NCBI GenBank assembly: GCA_000226015.1
Contig: JH152800.1
Coordinates: 303,976-334,283 of the forward strand
Direction: 5' to 3'
From: Mnemiopsis leidyi
Lineage: Eukaryota; Ctenophora; Tentaculata; Lobata; Bolinopsidae
DNA: 30,308 nucleotides
Part shown: positions 1 to 10,800 of the stretch, piece by piece
Numbering within the stretch: the first letter of the stretch is position 1
How the letters are laid out: every line of letters begins with the position of its first letter
Notes under the pieces: model-generated
Told to the model about the DNA's origin: nothing
Seen by the model: the letters and a program-made list of their open reading frames with translations, nothing else
Databases searched by the model: none
Position numbers and translations under genes: made by a program

Positions 1-78
<78 letters not shown>

Positions 79-93
79 TGTAGTGTGTGTGTG

Positions 94-152
<59 letters not shown>
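1..152. repeat. (TG)n microsatellite
   Basis: Almost pure TG dinucleotide repeat running off the left edge, interrupted by a few TAGTG units around 76-96. It lies in the intron upstream of the first visible MAPKAPK5 exon. The translated Cys-Val repeat across it is not a gene. Confidence 0.97.
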
Positions 153-155
<3 letters not shown>

Positions 156-457
156 GCACGTTTATTTGTCCCTCTTCAATATACGCAACTTTGGAGAGAC
201 TGCATATATAGACTGTAGTTATGTCAGTAATGGCTGTTTGTTGTAAAATAGTTGAGATATTTTTAGCGCCTCTCTTGGCAACGACACACAGTTTCCTATA
301 AACTTGTTCTATTGAAGCCATTGCCGCTGAAATACAATAACATCACACACTCCTTGCGATGCGTGCTAAACAAATGATTACACCTCTTCAAACTGATAAA
401 TTTGCCATCAAAGCTTAAACGTGTTTATGGCCCATCTAAAAGACCGAAATTTGGCAG

Positions 458-643
458 ATTGCCCAGGCGTTACAACACTGCCACAACAACAACATTGCAC
501 ACCGGGATGTTAAACCGGAGAATTTGCTGCTCAAGGACCACGGACCGGACATGATAGTCAAGCTAACTGACTTCGGTTTTGCTAAGATAGACCACGGGAA
601 TCTGACTACTCCACATTTCACGCCATATTATGTGTCACCCCAG
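458..643 (+). CDS. MAPKAPK5: MAPKAPK5 exon: catalytic loop to activation segment
   Basis: Encodes 62 codons from the end of helix E through HRD, DFG and the activation loop to SPQ. The donor is CAG|GTAATC. The acceptor is most likely TTGGCAG at 451-457. The same frame is open back to 440 (stop TAA at 437-439), so a start at 443 is a weaker alternative; those extra residues fit helix E poorly. Confidence 0.92.
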
Positions 644-3170
644 GTAATCGATAAAATGTTTATCTAATTATTTATCTCATGTAAATGAATTGGACAGATT
701 TGCTGTCAAGACGGATAATCATAATAGGATAATGCGATACGAAGTGTTGAGTAGGCCTAGTATCCAGACAACTTATATATGTCGCAATCGCCTCAAACTT
801 ACATTGCTCAATACCTTTATTTCTTAAGAAAAGTCCGCTCCATTAACACTAAGAATGTTGGCTGAAGAATGAAGATTCGGTGTTGTAGTTGTCTACAGTC
901 TGGCGGACTGTAAATTAATTAAGTGATTATGTCTCCTCCTCAGATTCTAGAAGCATCTAAATTCCAGAAGGCCGTGAAGGCAGGAAGGGTTCCAGAGGGC
1001 TGTACCTACACCTACGACAAAGTAAGCTAAATTTGTTACTTACTTAGGTTACTTAGGTAGAGTTTATCCTCCTAAAAGCAGAGGTCAACACATTTCTGAC
1101 CACCTCACTGGCGAGTATTCTACAAAGAAATTTGACCAGCTGCTCCCGTAGTCAGCGATCAGAAATCTTTTTAAATAAGGCATGTGGTTGTTTTTAGTGT
1201 TTCTGGTAATACCTGGTGGTAAGAACATCACTTTAGATGGCTTGTTGCGTGGGTTGTCGAAGTCTTACTGAAAACGTAAAATCAGTATGAAAAGAATCTT
1301 TCAACCATCAAATCAACAGGAGCTGATGAGAGTATGAAACAGAATCCAAAATTGTGATCAGGTCTACAATTAGATGTTAGCAATGTAATTCAAGATAGTT
1401 TGTATGGAAAGTCGTGCTGCGCGGCGCGAGTTTTATATGCGCGGCTTATATTACCACGTGACATTTGAAGCTTTCGGTTGAATTCTGTCTAAAAATAGCG
1501 TTCTTGCGAATGGAGCTGCAGCTTGAATATCATTCATTCGATTTCATCAAGTAAAATTGGCTTTGTGGTGTAGATTTGCGAAAAATCGCATTACACTCGG
1601 CGCTTTTGAGAGAATCTTTTCCATGCAAATCTCAAATCAGTCAATACTCCCCTTACATAACTTCTGACTCATAAAAACACTTCTGTTGACAGACATGCTT
1701 TGGCATACTTTCAAGAAAAACACTTACAAGGAAAACATTTTCAGAGTTGTGATATGTGGAGTCTGGGAGTTATCTTGTACATCATGCTGTGCGGATATCC
1801 CCCGTTTTATTCAGAAGTACCAAGTCAACTTTTCTCGCGGTCCATGGAACAGAAAATATTGCGGGGAGAGTACGATTTCCCGGCCAGGGAATGGGGAAGA
1901 GTTTCACACGAAGCTAAGACTATTGTCGTCAGGTTAGACCATTGCATATTATATATCAAGCCAAACTTTGCTAGGCTAGGTGAAACATTTTCAAATCCAA
2001 ACGAACTGCAGCTTACTTGTCTGTGTCACTTTGTTCGTGGCACAAGAAAGTTTCCTTTTCATGTATATTGTATAGTTTCGTTCCCGAAAACTGGCCAGAT
2101 TACTGAATGGGTTATTCAAAAACTTTACAGGCTGTTAAACGTGGACTCAGACCGTAGAATGACAGTGGATGAGCTTCTCAATTCAGCCTGGCTAAATGAT
2201 ATAGAACCTAACGATAACATTGATCTTCACGACAGTGGAATAATGAGGAATCCGGTAAGTTTTGATCTCTTGATATTCTGATAAAATTGGGTATGATTTT
2301 GTGAGCGTTATAAAGTTCCTAGTGTATCGGACGATTGGCATACGATTGAAAAAAAACCTGTCCGATTATTGGTTTCCGCACCTCAATTACAACGAAAGTG
2401 CAATTAAAGTGAAATTGACTTCTAGTTTTAATGCTATGTTAGGAGACACTTCTCGATTAGAAACAGTAACTTTAACCCCTGCCCCTGGACCTCCACAGGA
2501 CAAACTAGATAAGTTCAAAGCAGGACATTCCGCCACGCTCCATGATCTACGTGTCCCCGAAAAGAACGCCGAGTTCCGTTCCTACCTCTCCAAGTCCACT
2601 TTCGTAGACAAGCGGAGGCTCAGCAATCCCACCCCTAACTCTACCAGCTGGGGGTATCAGCGGGTGTCGCCCCCTCCCGGCACTAGTTGCGGGGAGACCA
2701 AGAGGGAGGATGTGTTCTTGAAACAGTTGCGGGACATTGTGGGACATCTCCTGATGCCCCAGAAGCAGAACTATGAGGAGGAGTTGTGTGTCATGGTATG
2801 TCGTCATCTTATTTGTACTCGCTGTCAGTTAGGGTAGTTAAGGTAGTCGTTTACAATTCAATGTCGAAGCATGAGATCTATTAAGTATTTCAGACTGTTA
2901 TAAACAAGATGCAATTATATATTTTTTGAGCAGCATCTAGATTTTAAATTATCGCCTATTCCTCTATTCGTGTTTAAGTTATCATGTGACCAGGTTCAGA
3001 ACGCATTAAAAGAGCAGCCTGAAGGTTCTACCTTGCCCCGTGTTATAGAAAGAGAGAGTTGGAAAAACGAGAAGTTCAGCTCAGGTCTGGACCACCTTCG
3101 TCTGGCGAAATCCGTGAGCGATATTATCCAGAACATCCAGCGCAACAAACGTAAAGGAAGTCCTCACTGA
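458..3170 (+). CDS. MAPKAPK5: MAPKAPK5 (PRAK) Ser/Thr kinase, C-terminal six exons, 5' partial
   Basis: Stress-activated Ser/Thr kinase of the MAPKAP family, phosphorylated by p38 and atypical ERK3/ERK4 MAP kinases in relatives and shuttling between nucleus and cytoplasm. Six exons with GT-AG junctions and matching phases (458-643, 944-1021, 1745-1932, 2131-2254, 2499-2795, 2994-3170) give 349 codons plus TGA. Visible motifs in order: IAHRDVKPEN catalytic loop; TDFGFAK magnesium loop; LTTPHFTPYYVSPQ activation segment, whose TP threonine matches the regulatory Thr of mammalian PRAK; SCDMWSLGVILYIMLCGYPP (helix F region); a final ...AWLND helix; then a C-terminal tail with a KRR patch and a lysine-rich end (NKRKG). 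The SPQ ending, replacing the usual APE, is typical of this subfamily (APQ in human) and separates it from MAPKAPK2/3. The N-lobe with the P-loop and catalytic lysine must lie left of position 1. The gene converges with the Polycomb-like gene. All motifs needed in this half are intact, so it looks functional. Confidence 0.95.
944..1021 (+). CDS. MAPKAPK5: MAPKAPK5 exon: post-activation-loop insert
   Basis: A 26-codon exon beginning ILEAS and ending CTYTYDK, between CTCCTCAG and GTAAGC. It matches the PRAK-specific insert (VLEAQRRHQ...PYTYNK in human) that precedes the DLWSLG helix. Both ends are phase 0. Confidence 0.92.
1745..1932 (+). CDS. MAPKAPK5: MAPKAPK5 exon: helix F and C-lobe
   Basis: Starts SCDMWSLGV after TTTTCAG and ends in a split Arg codon (AG|GTTAGA). 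Contains the CGYPPFYSE motif and the REWGRVSHEAK segment before the last kinase helices. Confidence 0.94.
2131..2254 (+). CDS. MAPKAPK5: MAPKAPK5 exon: end of kinase domain
   Basis: The first base completes the split Arg. Then LLNVDSDRRMTVDELLNSAW gives the conserved C-lobe closing motif (R-x-T/M-x-x-E-L-L-x-x-x-W). Donor CCG|GTAAGT, phase 0. Confidence 0.93.
2499..2795 (+). CDS. MAPKAPK5: MAPKAPK5 exon: PRAK regulatory tail
   Basis: A 99-codon exon after CCTCCACAG, starting DKLDKF and ending EEELCVM before GTATGT. It covers the tail region that in mammals holds the NLS and MAP-kinase docking parts; a KRR patch is visible (VDKRRLSNP). FLKQLRDIVGHLLMPQ aligns with the human LEKLRDVIAQCILPQ helix. 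The open frame left of 2499 is intron. Confidence 0.9.
2994..3170 (+). CDS. MAPKAPK5: MAPKAPK5 last exon
   Basis: 58 codons plus TGA (3168-3170), acceptor GTGACCAG. LDHLRLAKSVSDIIQ aligns with the human VDRLKLAEIVKQVIE helix. Ends in a basic NKRKGSPH tail. Confidence 0.92.
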   Translation, partial: VQNALKEQPEGSTLPRVIERESWKNEKFSSGLDHLRLAKSVSDIIQNIQRNKRKGSPH

Positions 3171-4443
3171 CCCCTAGCCTTGTACCATAGATTTGAGAAT
3201 TATGAACAATATGATGCGATGGTTGGTAAGGATGTATGATGAAAAGCCGCTGATAATTTTATGATTATTCCGTCCGAGAGCAGAATTTCTCAAAAGAAAT
3301 GTGGAGAGATTCGTTTTACTTATTTTTCAGCCCTGTAATAGGAGCTCACAGGCCCACCAAGTGTATGCATATTTTGAGTGCGCAGTTTGAAAATTTTGTG
3401 ATATTTAATTGTAAATAGACCTTAAAATCATATCGGACCGAATGGGTGAACGCTCAGTACTAAAGTTATATAATCATGAAAAGGCTGTTTTCCTTTGTAA
3501 GAGACAATGTGTGCTGTTTCATTTAACTTATCTCTGCAAAATTTTTGTGATTAAAGGGAGATTTCATGAAAATATACACATCATGGTCCATTTTAATCGA
3601 ATTTACATACTTTTTATGTAGGTATCCGAAATCTTTTTTTCGGAATCTAGAACTAGAAGGAGAAAATGGCCCTATAATTTAGATTTTCAATTCCTTAGTT
3701 GGTTTCCGATAGTTAATCATAATGTACCCATCCAATATAAATTCCAAATATGGGATGAGCTGTGACTTTTGTTAAGTGTTTCTAACTACTACATACTATT
3801 ATTATTGCTACGCCGATTTGGGTTATATTTATTTATAATTAGTTCCGCGTATATTCCATAATATGTTGATGTTATCATCCCTTTCAGTTTTAGCTGTAGT
3901 TCTTCATTCTTCAATGACAGTGTTTATTTTAGTTGAACTTGAATAAGGAAATGGACAATGATAGGTGTAACTTAGAAATACATAGTACTGTGTTTCTACT
4001 TTCTTCTGTTAGTCAATATGTTTGTACGGTCGGGAAATCTAGTGGGGTTCTGGCAAATATTAAAATTTTAATATTGGTACAAAATTTGACTAGATGATAA
4101 AATAAGTTGAAATACGAAGATGTTGATATTTTGAAAATCAATAGCAGAAAAATTTGGCAAAACTAAAACAGAAAACTTCATTTTCAAACTGTGTTATAAA
4201 TATTAACATTTGGATAACTTTGGTTAGACAACAGTGAAATTAAAATAAGGGAATCAATTAGAATCTAACCAAAACCATACAAAGCTATGCACTATAACAA
4301 TGCGAGATCAACTGAAACAGCTTCATTTTCGAACCTAAATATTATGAAATTAAACTGACGCATGATTTGTTAAAGTACATTGATGAAGCTCTGAAAATCC
4401 AAATTAGCGATAAAAAATATAAAACTTATTAAAACGTTAACTT
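3171..4443. other. Convergent intergenic region with kinase 3' UTR
   Basis: AT-rich sequence between the stop codons of the two convergent genes, with no coding signal on either strand. It should hold the MAPKAPK5 3' UTR and the distal Polycomb-like 3' UTR. ATTAAA at 3554-3559 is a possible + strand poly(A) signal and AATAAA on the - strand near 3924 a possible one for the opposing gene. Neither has further support. Confidence 0.6.
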
Positions 4444-4647
4444 TCAACAGTGTTTTTGTTATTCTCTTCTAGTTCTCGACTCGAGTGAAAAACAAAGGAT
4501 TTAATGTGTAATGGAAATTCATCGATGAATTTTCATTAAATCATTTGTCTTTCACTCGAGTCAAGAAAAGAATAACAAAAGCACGGTTGAACTTAGCTTC
4601 TGATGCGACTCATATTGTCATAAACAATTATTCGATCATTCAGTTTG
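4444..4647 (-). mobile_element. Hairpin MITE copy 1, in Polycomb-like 3' UTR
   Basis: A non-coding miniature element with a long imperfect hairpin: the left arm (TTTTTGTTATTCTCTTCT...) pairs with the right arm (...AAGAATAACAAAA) around a short centre near 4510-4535. It is bordered by an 11-bp direct repeat AACGTTAACTT (4433-4443 and 4648-4658), a likely target-site duplication. Its reverse complement matches 13145-13325, including about 45 bp beyond the hairpin (TATGAGTCGCATCAGAAGC). It begins 26 bp after the Polycomb-like stop, so it is probably transcribed in that 3' UTR. The superfamily is uncertain; the 8-bp duplication of the other copy suggests hAT. Confidence 0.8.
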
Positions 4648-4673
4648 AACGTTAACTTAACAAACTTTAGGAG

Positions 4674-4853
4674 TCAAGCAGCCTCATGCACAGTTTGCCG
4701 TTTAAGTTCACGAAGACACCGGGATTTGACCCCCTCCCATGCGATCAGATACTCCACTTTCCCGTCGTTCCCCTCTCTCTTACCCAGAATCTGGTAATTT
4801 TCTCCACTTTGTAGCCGCTTTATCGTCAAAGACTTGGCGACCGGTACCGTGGC
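4674..4853 (-). CDS. Pcl: Polycomb-like last exon: C-terminal chromo-like domain
   Basis: 59 codons plus TGA (4676-4674), acceptor [31 protein letters not shown] followed by AWEG is the family's C-terminal domain, which ends human MTF2 as ...VQYLVEWEGATAS. In vertebrates it contacts SUZ12. About 14 residues beyond the usual end ([14 protein letters not shown]) are extra. Confidence 0.92.
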   Translation of the reverse strand, partial: ATVPVAKSLTIKRLQSGENYQILGKREGNDGKVEYLIAWEGVKSRCLRELKRQTVHEAA

Positions 4854-7800
4854 CTGAATGGGAAATATTCAATTGAAATCGACTTTTTGTATTTGTGCCG
4901 CGACACGAAAAAGCGTTAGTGTCGCACAGAACTCGTCCCAGACCGTACTCGTAGTTCTGACTTCACTTTCTATTAGGTCTGTGATGTGGTTTTGCACTGT
5001 ATGAAGTCCCGGTGCTAGCATTAAGCTTTGACGGGGACGAGATAAAATCCGACTCACGTTTTAGCAATATGATTAACTTTCATTTTGAGCTGGGATTGAC
5101 AGCTAACAGGCACTGGTTCAAATTTATCCGGCGCTTCTGGAGTCGGTAAAGCAGTGCGGTCTAGTTCTACGGTTTCATCCAAAGCAACAAAGACTGAGGT
5201 CTCCAGTCAATGCTGGATGCGCTTTTTAAAGTCAAATTTCTTCGAATTTCACGAAATGCGTTACACTGACAGAAATTTTAAAATGTACAATCGTGGGAGA
5301 ACTACCTTACGGTTACCGGGTTACCTGAGTCTGAGGGCACCGTAGACTTAGAGAGAACCACGCAACGCCCGGTATCTTAAGCTACTACCGACGTTCAAAG
5401 TTAAACGTTAGCAGTTTAACCATTAATAACGGATATCAGACATCAGTTATCACTTTGTCAAGCTGAGCTATCAGTATTTGTAATACTGCAGAGCCGCTAG
5501 AAATAGGATTGAAAAGTGGCCAGAGCTGCAGCTATAAGATAATCAATGATAGATATCGTCATCGAACACATACAACGTAGCCCCTCACAACATAGCCCCT
5601 CATTTGGTAAAATCTGACTTTCTTAAAACACTATAGTCGCGTCAGACGAAGTTGGCACTTTTTTACGACGTTCGATTACAAGATTTCTCCATTTCTATTT
5701 TTCTGCTGCTATGAAGAATTGGGCCAACATTTTGAAACGCATCTTCTGTAACGTGTGCAGCCACTACCACGTTAAATTACCACGAGGGTCAAATTAATGT
5801 GAACGTAACATGGCGTCATACAGAGTAACGCAAAACGATCGTTCATAAAAGTGCCAACTTCTTCTGAATCTGAAGCGACTATAAAATGGCAGGTTTAACT
5901 TTGTACTAATTTTAGCAGTTTTTCTAGTCATGGCTTGAAAAACTGCGAAAAAATAATGACGCTTTCCTAAGCTAATGAAGCTTTCTACTTGTAGGTCAAA
6001 AGTGGAGATCCAAAAACACGAGATTTACCTAAATTTCACCTGACGAACCGTGACAAAAACACTATAAAGCCTCGCCCTTACAGTGTAGTTGAAAGCGTTA
6101 GCTGGCTTGAATAAAAAGTGAAACACGAGTGCGCGGCTTTGAGTGGAAAATGGCGCCAAATCCCATCAAAATTTCAGACGCGCGTTCCACTTTAGTATGT
6201 GACAGAAAAGTTGCCACTTTAAAGCAGATGTTAAATCCCAAAATCCAGGTTCTGGTCAGTACCTCTTAGACAATAGACATATATCATATAACATCGTATA
6301 CTATGTCTTTCATGATAAACACTGTCAATTAAACGTAAAATCTGCAAGCTGAAACTAAACTATTTCGGAATAAACGTTTGCCAGTCAATCGTTTTCTGGT
6401 TTGCCAGTTAATCGCTTTCTGTAAGAAATGATACTCAAAAGTCAGAAAGGGACAATTTTCAGCTTGACTTTTCGTTCAATAATCAAGCAGTCGCAATTCT
6501 AGTTCCACGATGCTTCGACAGTGACACTATGCACCATCCCACTTGCACTTTCGCGTCACAATAACGAACCAAGCGTCTAGACTTTGCTTAAAGGCTTTTT
6601 ATGCAGTTATTGGACTATATAATAGTAGCAGTTAAATCATTGTAGGTCGACTAGTGATAGCTGAATTCTTAATGGAATAAATCTTTGATCATTTATAACG
6701 CTAAAATTAGTGGTTCATCACAGACGACAATTTTAAGATTTTATTCTTCTAAAATGGTGCAGAAGTAATTTAAAAACCTGGCTGTATCTCGTTAACCATT
6801 GGACAGGTTAATTTCTAAATGGTATTATGATTCTAGAATAAACCTGGCGTCCTGGCAGTGGAGTTCAGATAATAATAACAAATAATGATGTCAGCATCAT
6901 CACACCTACTCTTACAAAGTATCTAAAAAGCTTTCAAAATTTAAAAAAATCTAAAATACTAAAAAATTTTTCAATTACCATGTCATTACCCTCAGTGCAT
7001 AAAGTGTACTTTTACTAGAGACAGCTTTGTTTGTGCATTGTGCAAACCAGGGATAATGGGATGATAGGATAATGATTAATGACTGATTACAAGCGAACAA
7101 AGAAAAGCGACAAGAAAGGGAAGTTGTCTGAAATCTGAATCTACTGTACCACTATTGCTAACGAACTTAACTTAACCCTATTTTCGCGAAAAATTTTGGC
7201 ATCTGCAGATTAAAACATCGTAATGCAAATGAAATGTCGGACCATGAGCCAACTGATGTAGGGGATTGAAAACGACTCGGTGGCAACAATTTCTGTGCAG
7301 GGGTCAAAGCGGGGCAAATTTTGTCCAATCAGGTGCGGCGTTTCGCATCTGTGCAAAAACCCATTGACCTACCGTTTCAACATTGTTTCTGTTTTCCTCT
7401 AAGGCTGAAGTACGTCCCGCCCTCTTTGGTTTTCTGTCATTTGTTGCTGCTTCAGCTTTTCTGAAAGTAAATGGGTTAACAGAAATACTGGTTAGACTTA
7501 TAGACCTGCACATGCAGAGTGCCACTATAGCGCAACCTGCCATGGCGACTTTGCACTAGCCGCCACTTGTCTGATGTAAACGCCAAATACAATACAGTAT
7601 GTGTTGAAGGCCCTTGAACGGTAAGGGGGTCCATTTTCACCGTGACCTTATAAGGAGTTGATAGAAAGTCGCATAACCCCGGCCCAATCAATTGAATCGA
7701 CCTAGTGATTTCGTTTTAACACCTCCAGTATAACGTTAGGCGAGAACAACGACGGCAGGCACAAAGTTGCCGCGGTAAGCTCCTATCGCAGTATGATTGA

Positions 7801-10800
7801 GTAATGGCAAGTTTTACCCCTCCTCAAATTCGATATCTTGTCATGCAGCTACGTGGTTAATGAATACTTGTTAAATGTTTGTATCCCCTTGGCTTGTTGG
7901 TTGTTTCTCCGTTAAAGTAGAGAAATCAGGATCAATGGCACGGGAAAAGGTAAGCATTCTTTTTGAATGGATGCAGATTGAGAAATCTCAAGATCTTACA
8001 ATGTCGACTGACGTAGCACTGGGTCCCTCGAAGAAGTTAGCCGCAAACTATTTGTCTTAAAATTCTTCTTTTGTATATCCCATGATCTAAATGACCGAAA
8101 AAACAATAATACTATCGATTATGTTAATTTTGGTTCGGGCCCGTGCCCTCTAGCTCGAGATGGCGACAAAGAATCTCAAATGTAGGCGAGGTAAAATTAT
8201 CAACCCAGGATTTCATTGCACCACAGCTCAAGTGCGTTCGTTTCTCAGTATTAGATGAAGTAAGATAATGTAGTATTGAGAAAAGCATATGATTACTAAG
8301 CACTGCATCCCCAGCTAAATGAATGTATGTAGTCAGTGATGTGGCGAGCGATCTGCGACCGTCCAAACGTGATGTTTCACCTCGTGTCGCTTTTCATCTC
8401 GTATAGCTAGTAGCTACCAATAACCATATTGCAAACTACTGAACCACGCTCAATCGTCATGAAACACATGGAGTAAGTATTACATAAAACGTAACGTTCG
8501 TGCTGGATTCAGCTGCTTAAATACTTTCCAGTTTTGACAATCATATGACTATTTCAGCGGTATTGTTGCTCGGAAACATCTATATGTTATAGCCAAGCTG
8601 CTACAACTTAATTATTCAGGCGATTGTCGGAACTAGCAACTTTTAAGCTACTATCTTACTCAACCGTCCTAAATCGAGAGTAATGTAAGAATATCGCTTG
8701 TTGGGTGTATTTCTAGCTCGAAATGATTTTAATTTAGAATCTCAAATTAAGGGGAGGTATAATTTAAGATTTCACTGCATCATATCTCAGGTGAATTCGT
8801 TTAAGGTAGGATTAAGGAAAGCATTTGATCACTAACTGCATCCACAGCCAAATAAATATCTGTATTCCGACGGTAACAGTAAGCTGCTAGCTTACTTAAC
8901 TGTTCTAAATCGAGATAATGTAGGAATGAAGTTAATTATGTGCAAGGAATTGCTCACCTTGAAATAGACGTTTTCTGAGGACTAGCCTCAGAGATTTTTC
9001 TCTTTTTTCCGCTCTTCGTCTGTTTGTTCGTCTGTTTGTCCTGCAAACCTTTTACCCCACTCTTTTTGCCATAATAGTCCACATCTTTAAACAGCGATAC
9101 GTCGTAGTGGGATGGTGGGAAGTCTTCGGCGGGCGGGGAACCATCGACTTGTAGTCCTAAAAAAATGTCATGATAGTTAATATCAAATAAACTAGAATTA
9201 ATCTGTGTGTTCGAACTTAGGGCGGTTTTCATTGCTAATGCGAGCAATCCTAGGATAAATCCCATATCTGGCGGTCCACAGACGCAGCGAGTAAAATGAA
9301 TAGCCCTAGCCCACCATCTGACAAAGCTTCATTCTTCATTACCGTGTAAACATTGGGGACGGAGAGGCCTTTTGATTGATTTGATTGTTGCTCTAAGTCT
9401 AACCGGGCTGGCATCTAGGCGATACTATAATCAAACTTATATTCGATATTAATTATGTACATATCCAATCACAATGACAAAAAGGACATGATGGAACTCG
9501 AGTGGAGCAACGATCAATGATATTAGTATAGTCTTCATTTAAGCTTGTACATCCCTGATTCAAGTGCACAGACCCTAGACTGCTGTTTCGTTACGGTGTT
9601 GAAGCAAGTAACTATTTTCTGTTCAACTAGTTAGATTAGCATGTCGTATCTTATCAGGTTTGTACTTAACGTAATCTGTTGATACTTTGCGTACGTTACT
9701 GATGATACGATTGATACAGGATATAAAAACCGTGCAAAAAGAGAATACAATACACTAGGAGTGTATACAAGTACAGGTAGCACGCTTCACAGATATATCC
9801 CAAACTTTGATTAGGTTGTAATGTTGAAAAGTTATCTAAAACTTTGGATCTGCCCGTTATAACACAGTCTGATAGCAACTCGTGAGCGGAGCACGAGAAG
9901 TACTGATGCGTCACGCTAAGCTTCAGACATATAAGATCTTCTAGAAACATTCAAGATAAGAAGATTAGGTGCTTAATTGCCTCATTCAAACAAAAATTTA
10001 AATTACCATACCACACACAGGAAAACCTAAACTTGTTGTTTCACAATTACAATAAGCAGCCTGATCCTTATGCCGTTCAAGTAATTCAAACAAACCTTTT
10101 CACTTTTGATGCCTAATTTAGAGAAGCGTCAAAATCGAAACCTGCAAAATTCGCTCCAATTATTTTTCATATCGGCGATTTTCACTATTCCAATTGGAGA
10201 CGCGTGGCCCAAAGTAATTCTGTACTTATTACTGCTGTGCGTATTATGTGCTGAGCTGTATAATATCATGAATATTATCCTCAGCTCTTAATGAAACGAA
10301 GATGATATCTTTATGTCAACACACTCCACAAGTTAGCGCTAAAGTCGATACACAAATTTAAACTTCAATACAGCTTAAAATCGACGAATTGACAAACCTG
10401 CCACACGAATATAAGAATATAGCAGGTCCTCTGCCAAAGCACCAAATCATCAACTAATAAGCTTGAAGTCCAGGTACTAAACTGCACCTGCCACCTCCAA
10501 TAAGGGACTACCCGGTACCTGGTCTGCTCTAAGTGGGGAGGCGGCAGAAGTGTGAGTGTAACTGCTGCAGGGTGAAGAATGCGTGGTATGTTCAGCGGAG
10601 AGTGCCTGACATGTCAAATCGAAATCGTCGCACTTTAATTTGGGGGTCCGTCTGTTTTACATGCCGGCTATGATGTTTTAACAGCGTTCTTCACTTGAGC
10701 GTTAAAGTAGTCCATTTAACGTATAGTTGTATGTCTAGTGTATCTTACTTATAGATTAGATAACTGTTTCTATGTAATGTGTTTTGAACAATTAAATAAA

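Noticed and set aside
5-211. Open frame of alternating Cys-Val
   Set aside because: Product of the TG microsatellite; no coding signal.
2301-2498. Upstream part of the 178-codon frame
   Set aside because: Intronic; the real exon starts at 2499 after CCTCCACAG, in phase with the previous exon.
9157-9265. Met-led hydrophobic segment ([15 protein letters not shown]) looking like a signal peptide
   Set aside because: Lies left of a clear acceptor whose phase fits the Polycomb-like gene; a nuclear protein needs no signal peptide here.
10470-10620. GC-richer block with open - strand frames and possible splice sites
   Set aside because: Any exon here is 0-0 or 2-0 in phase and would break the phase-1 junction between exons 18563 and 9156; no homology.
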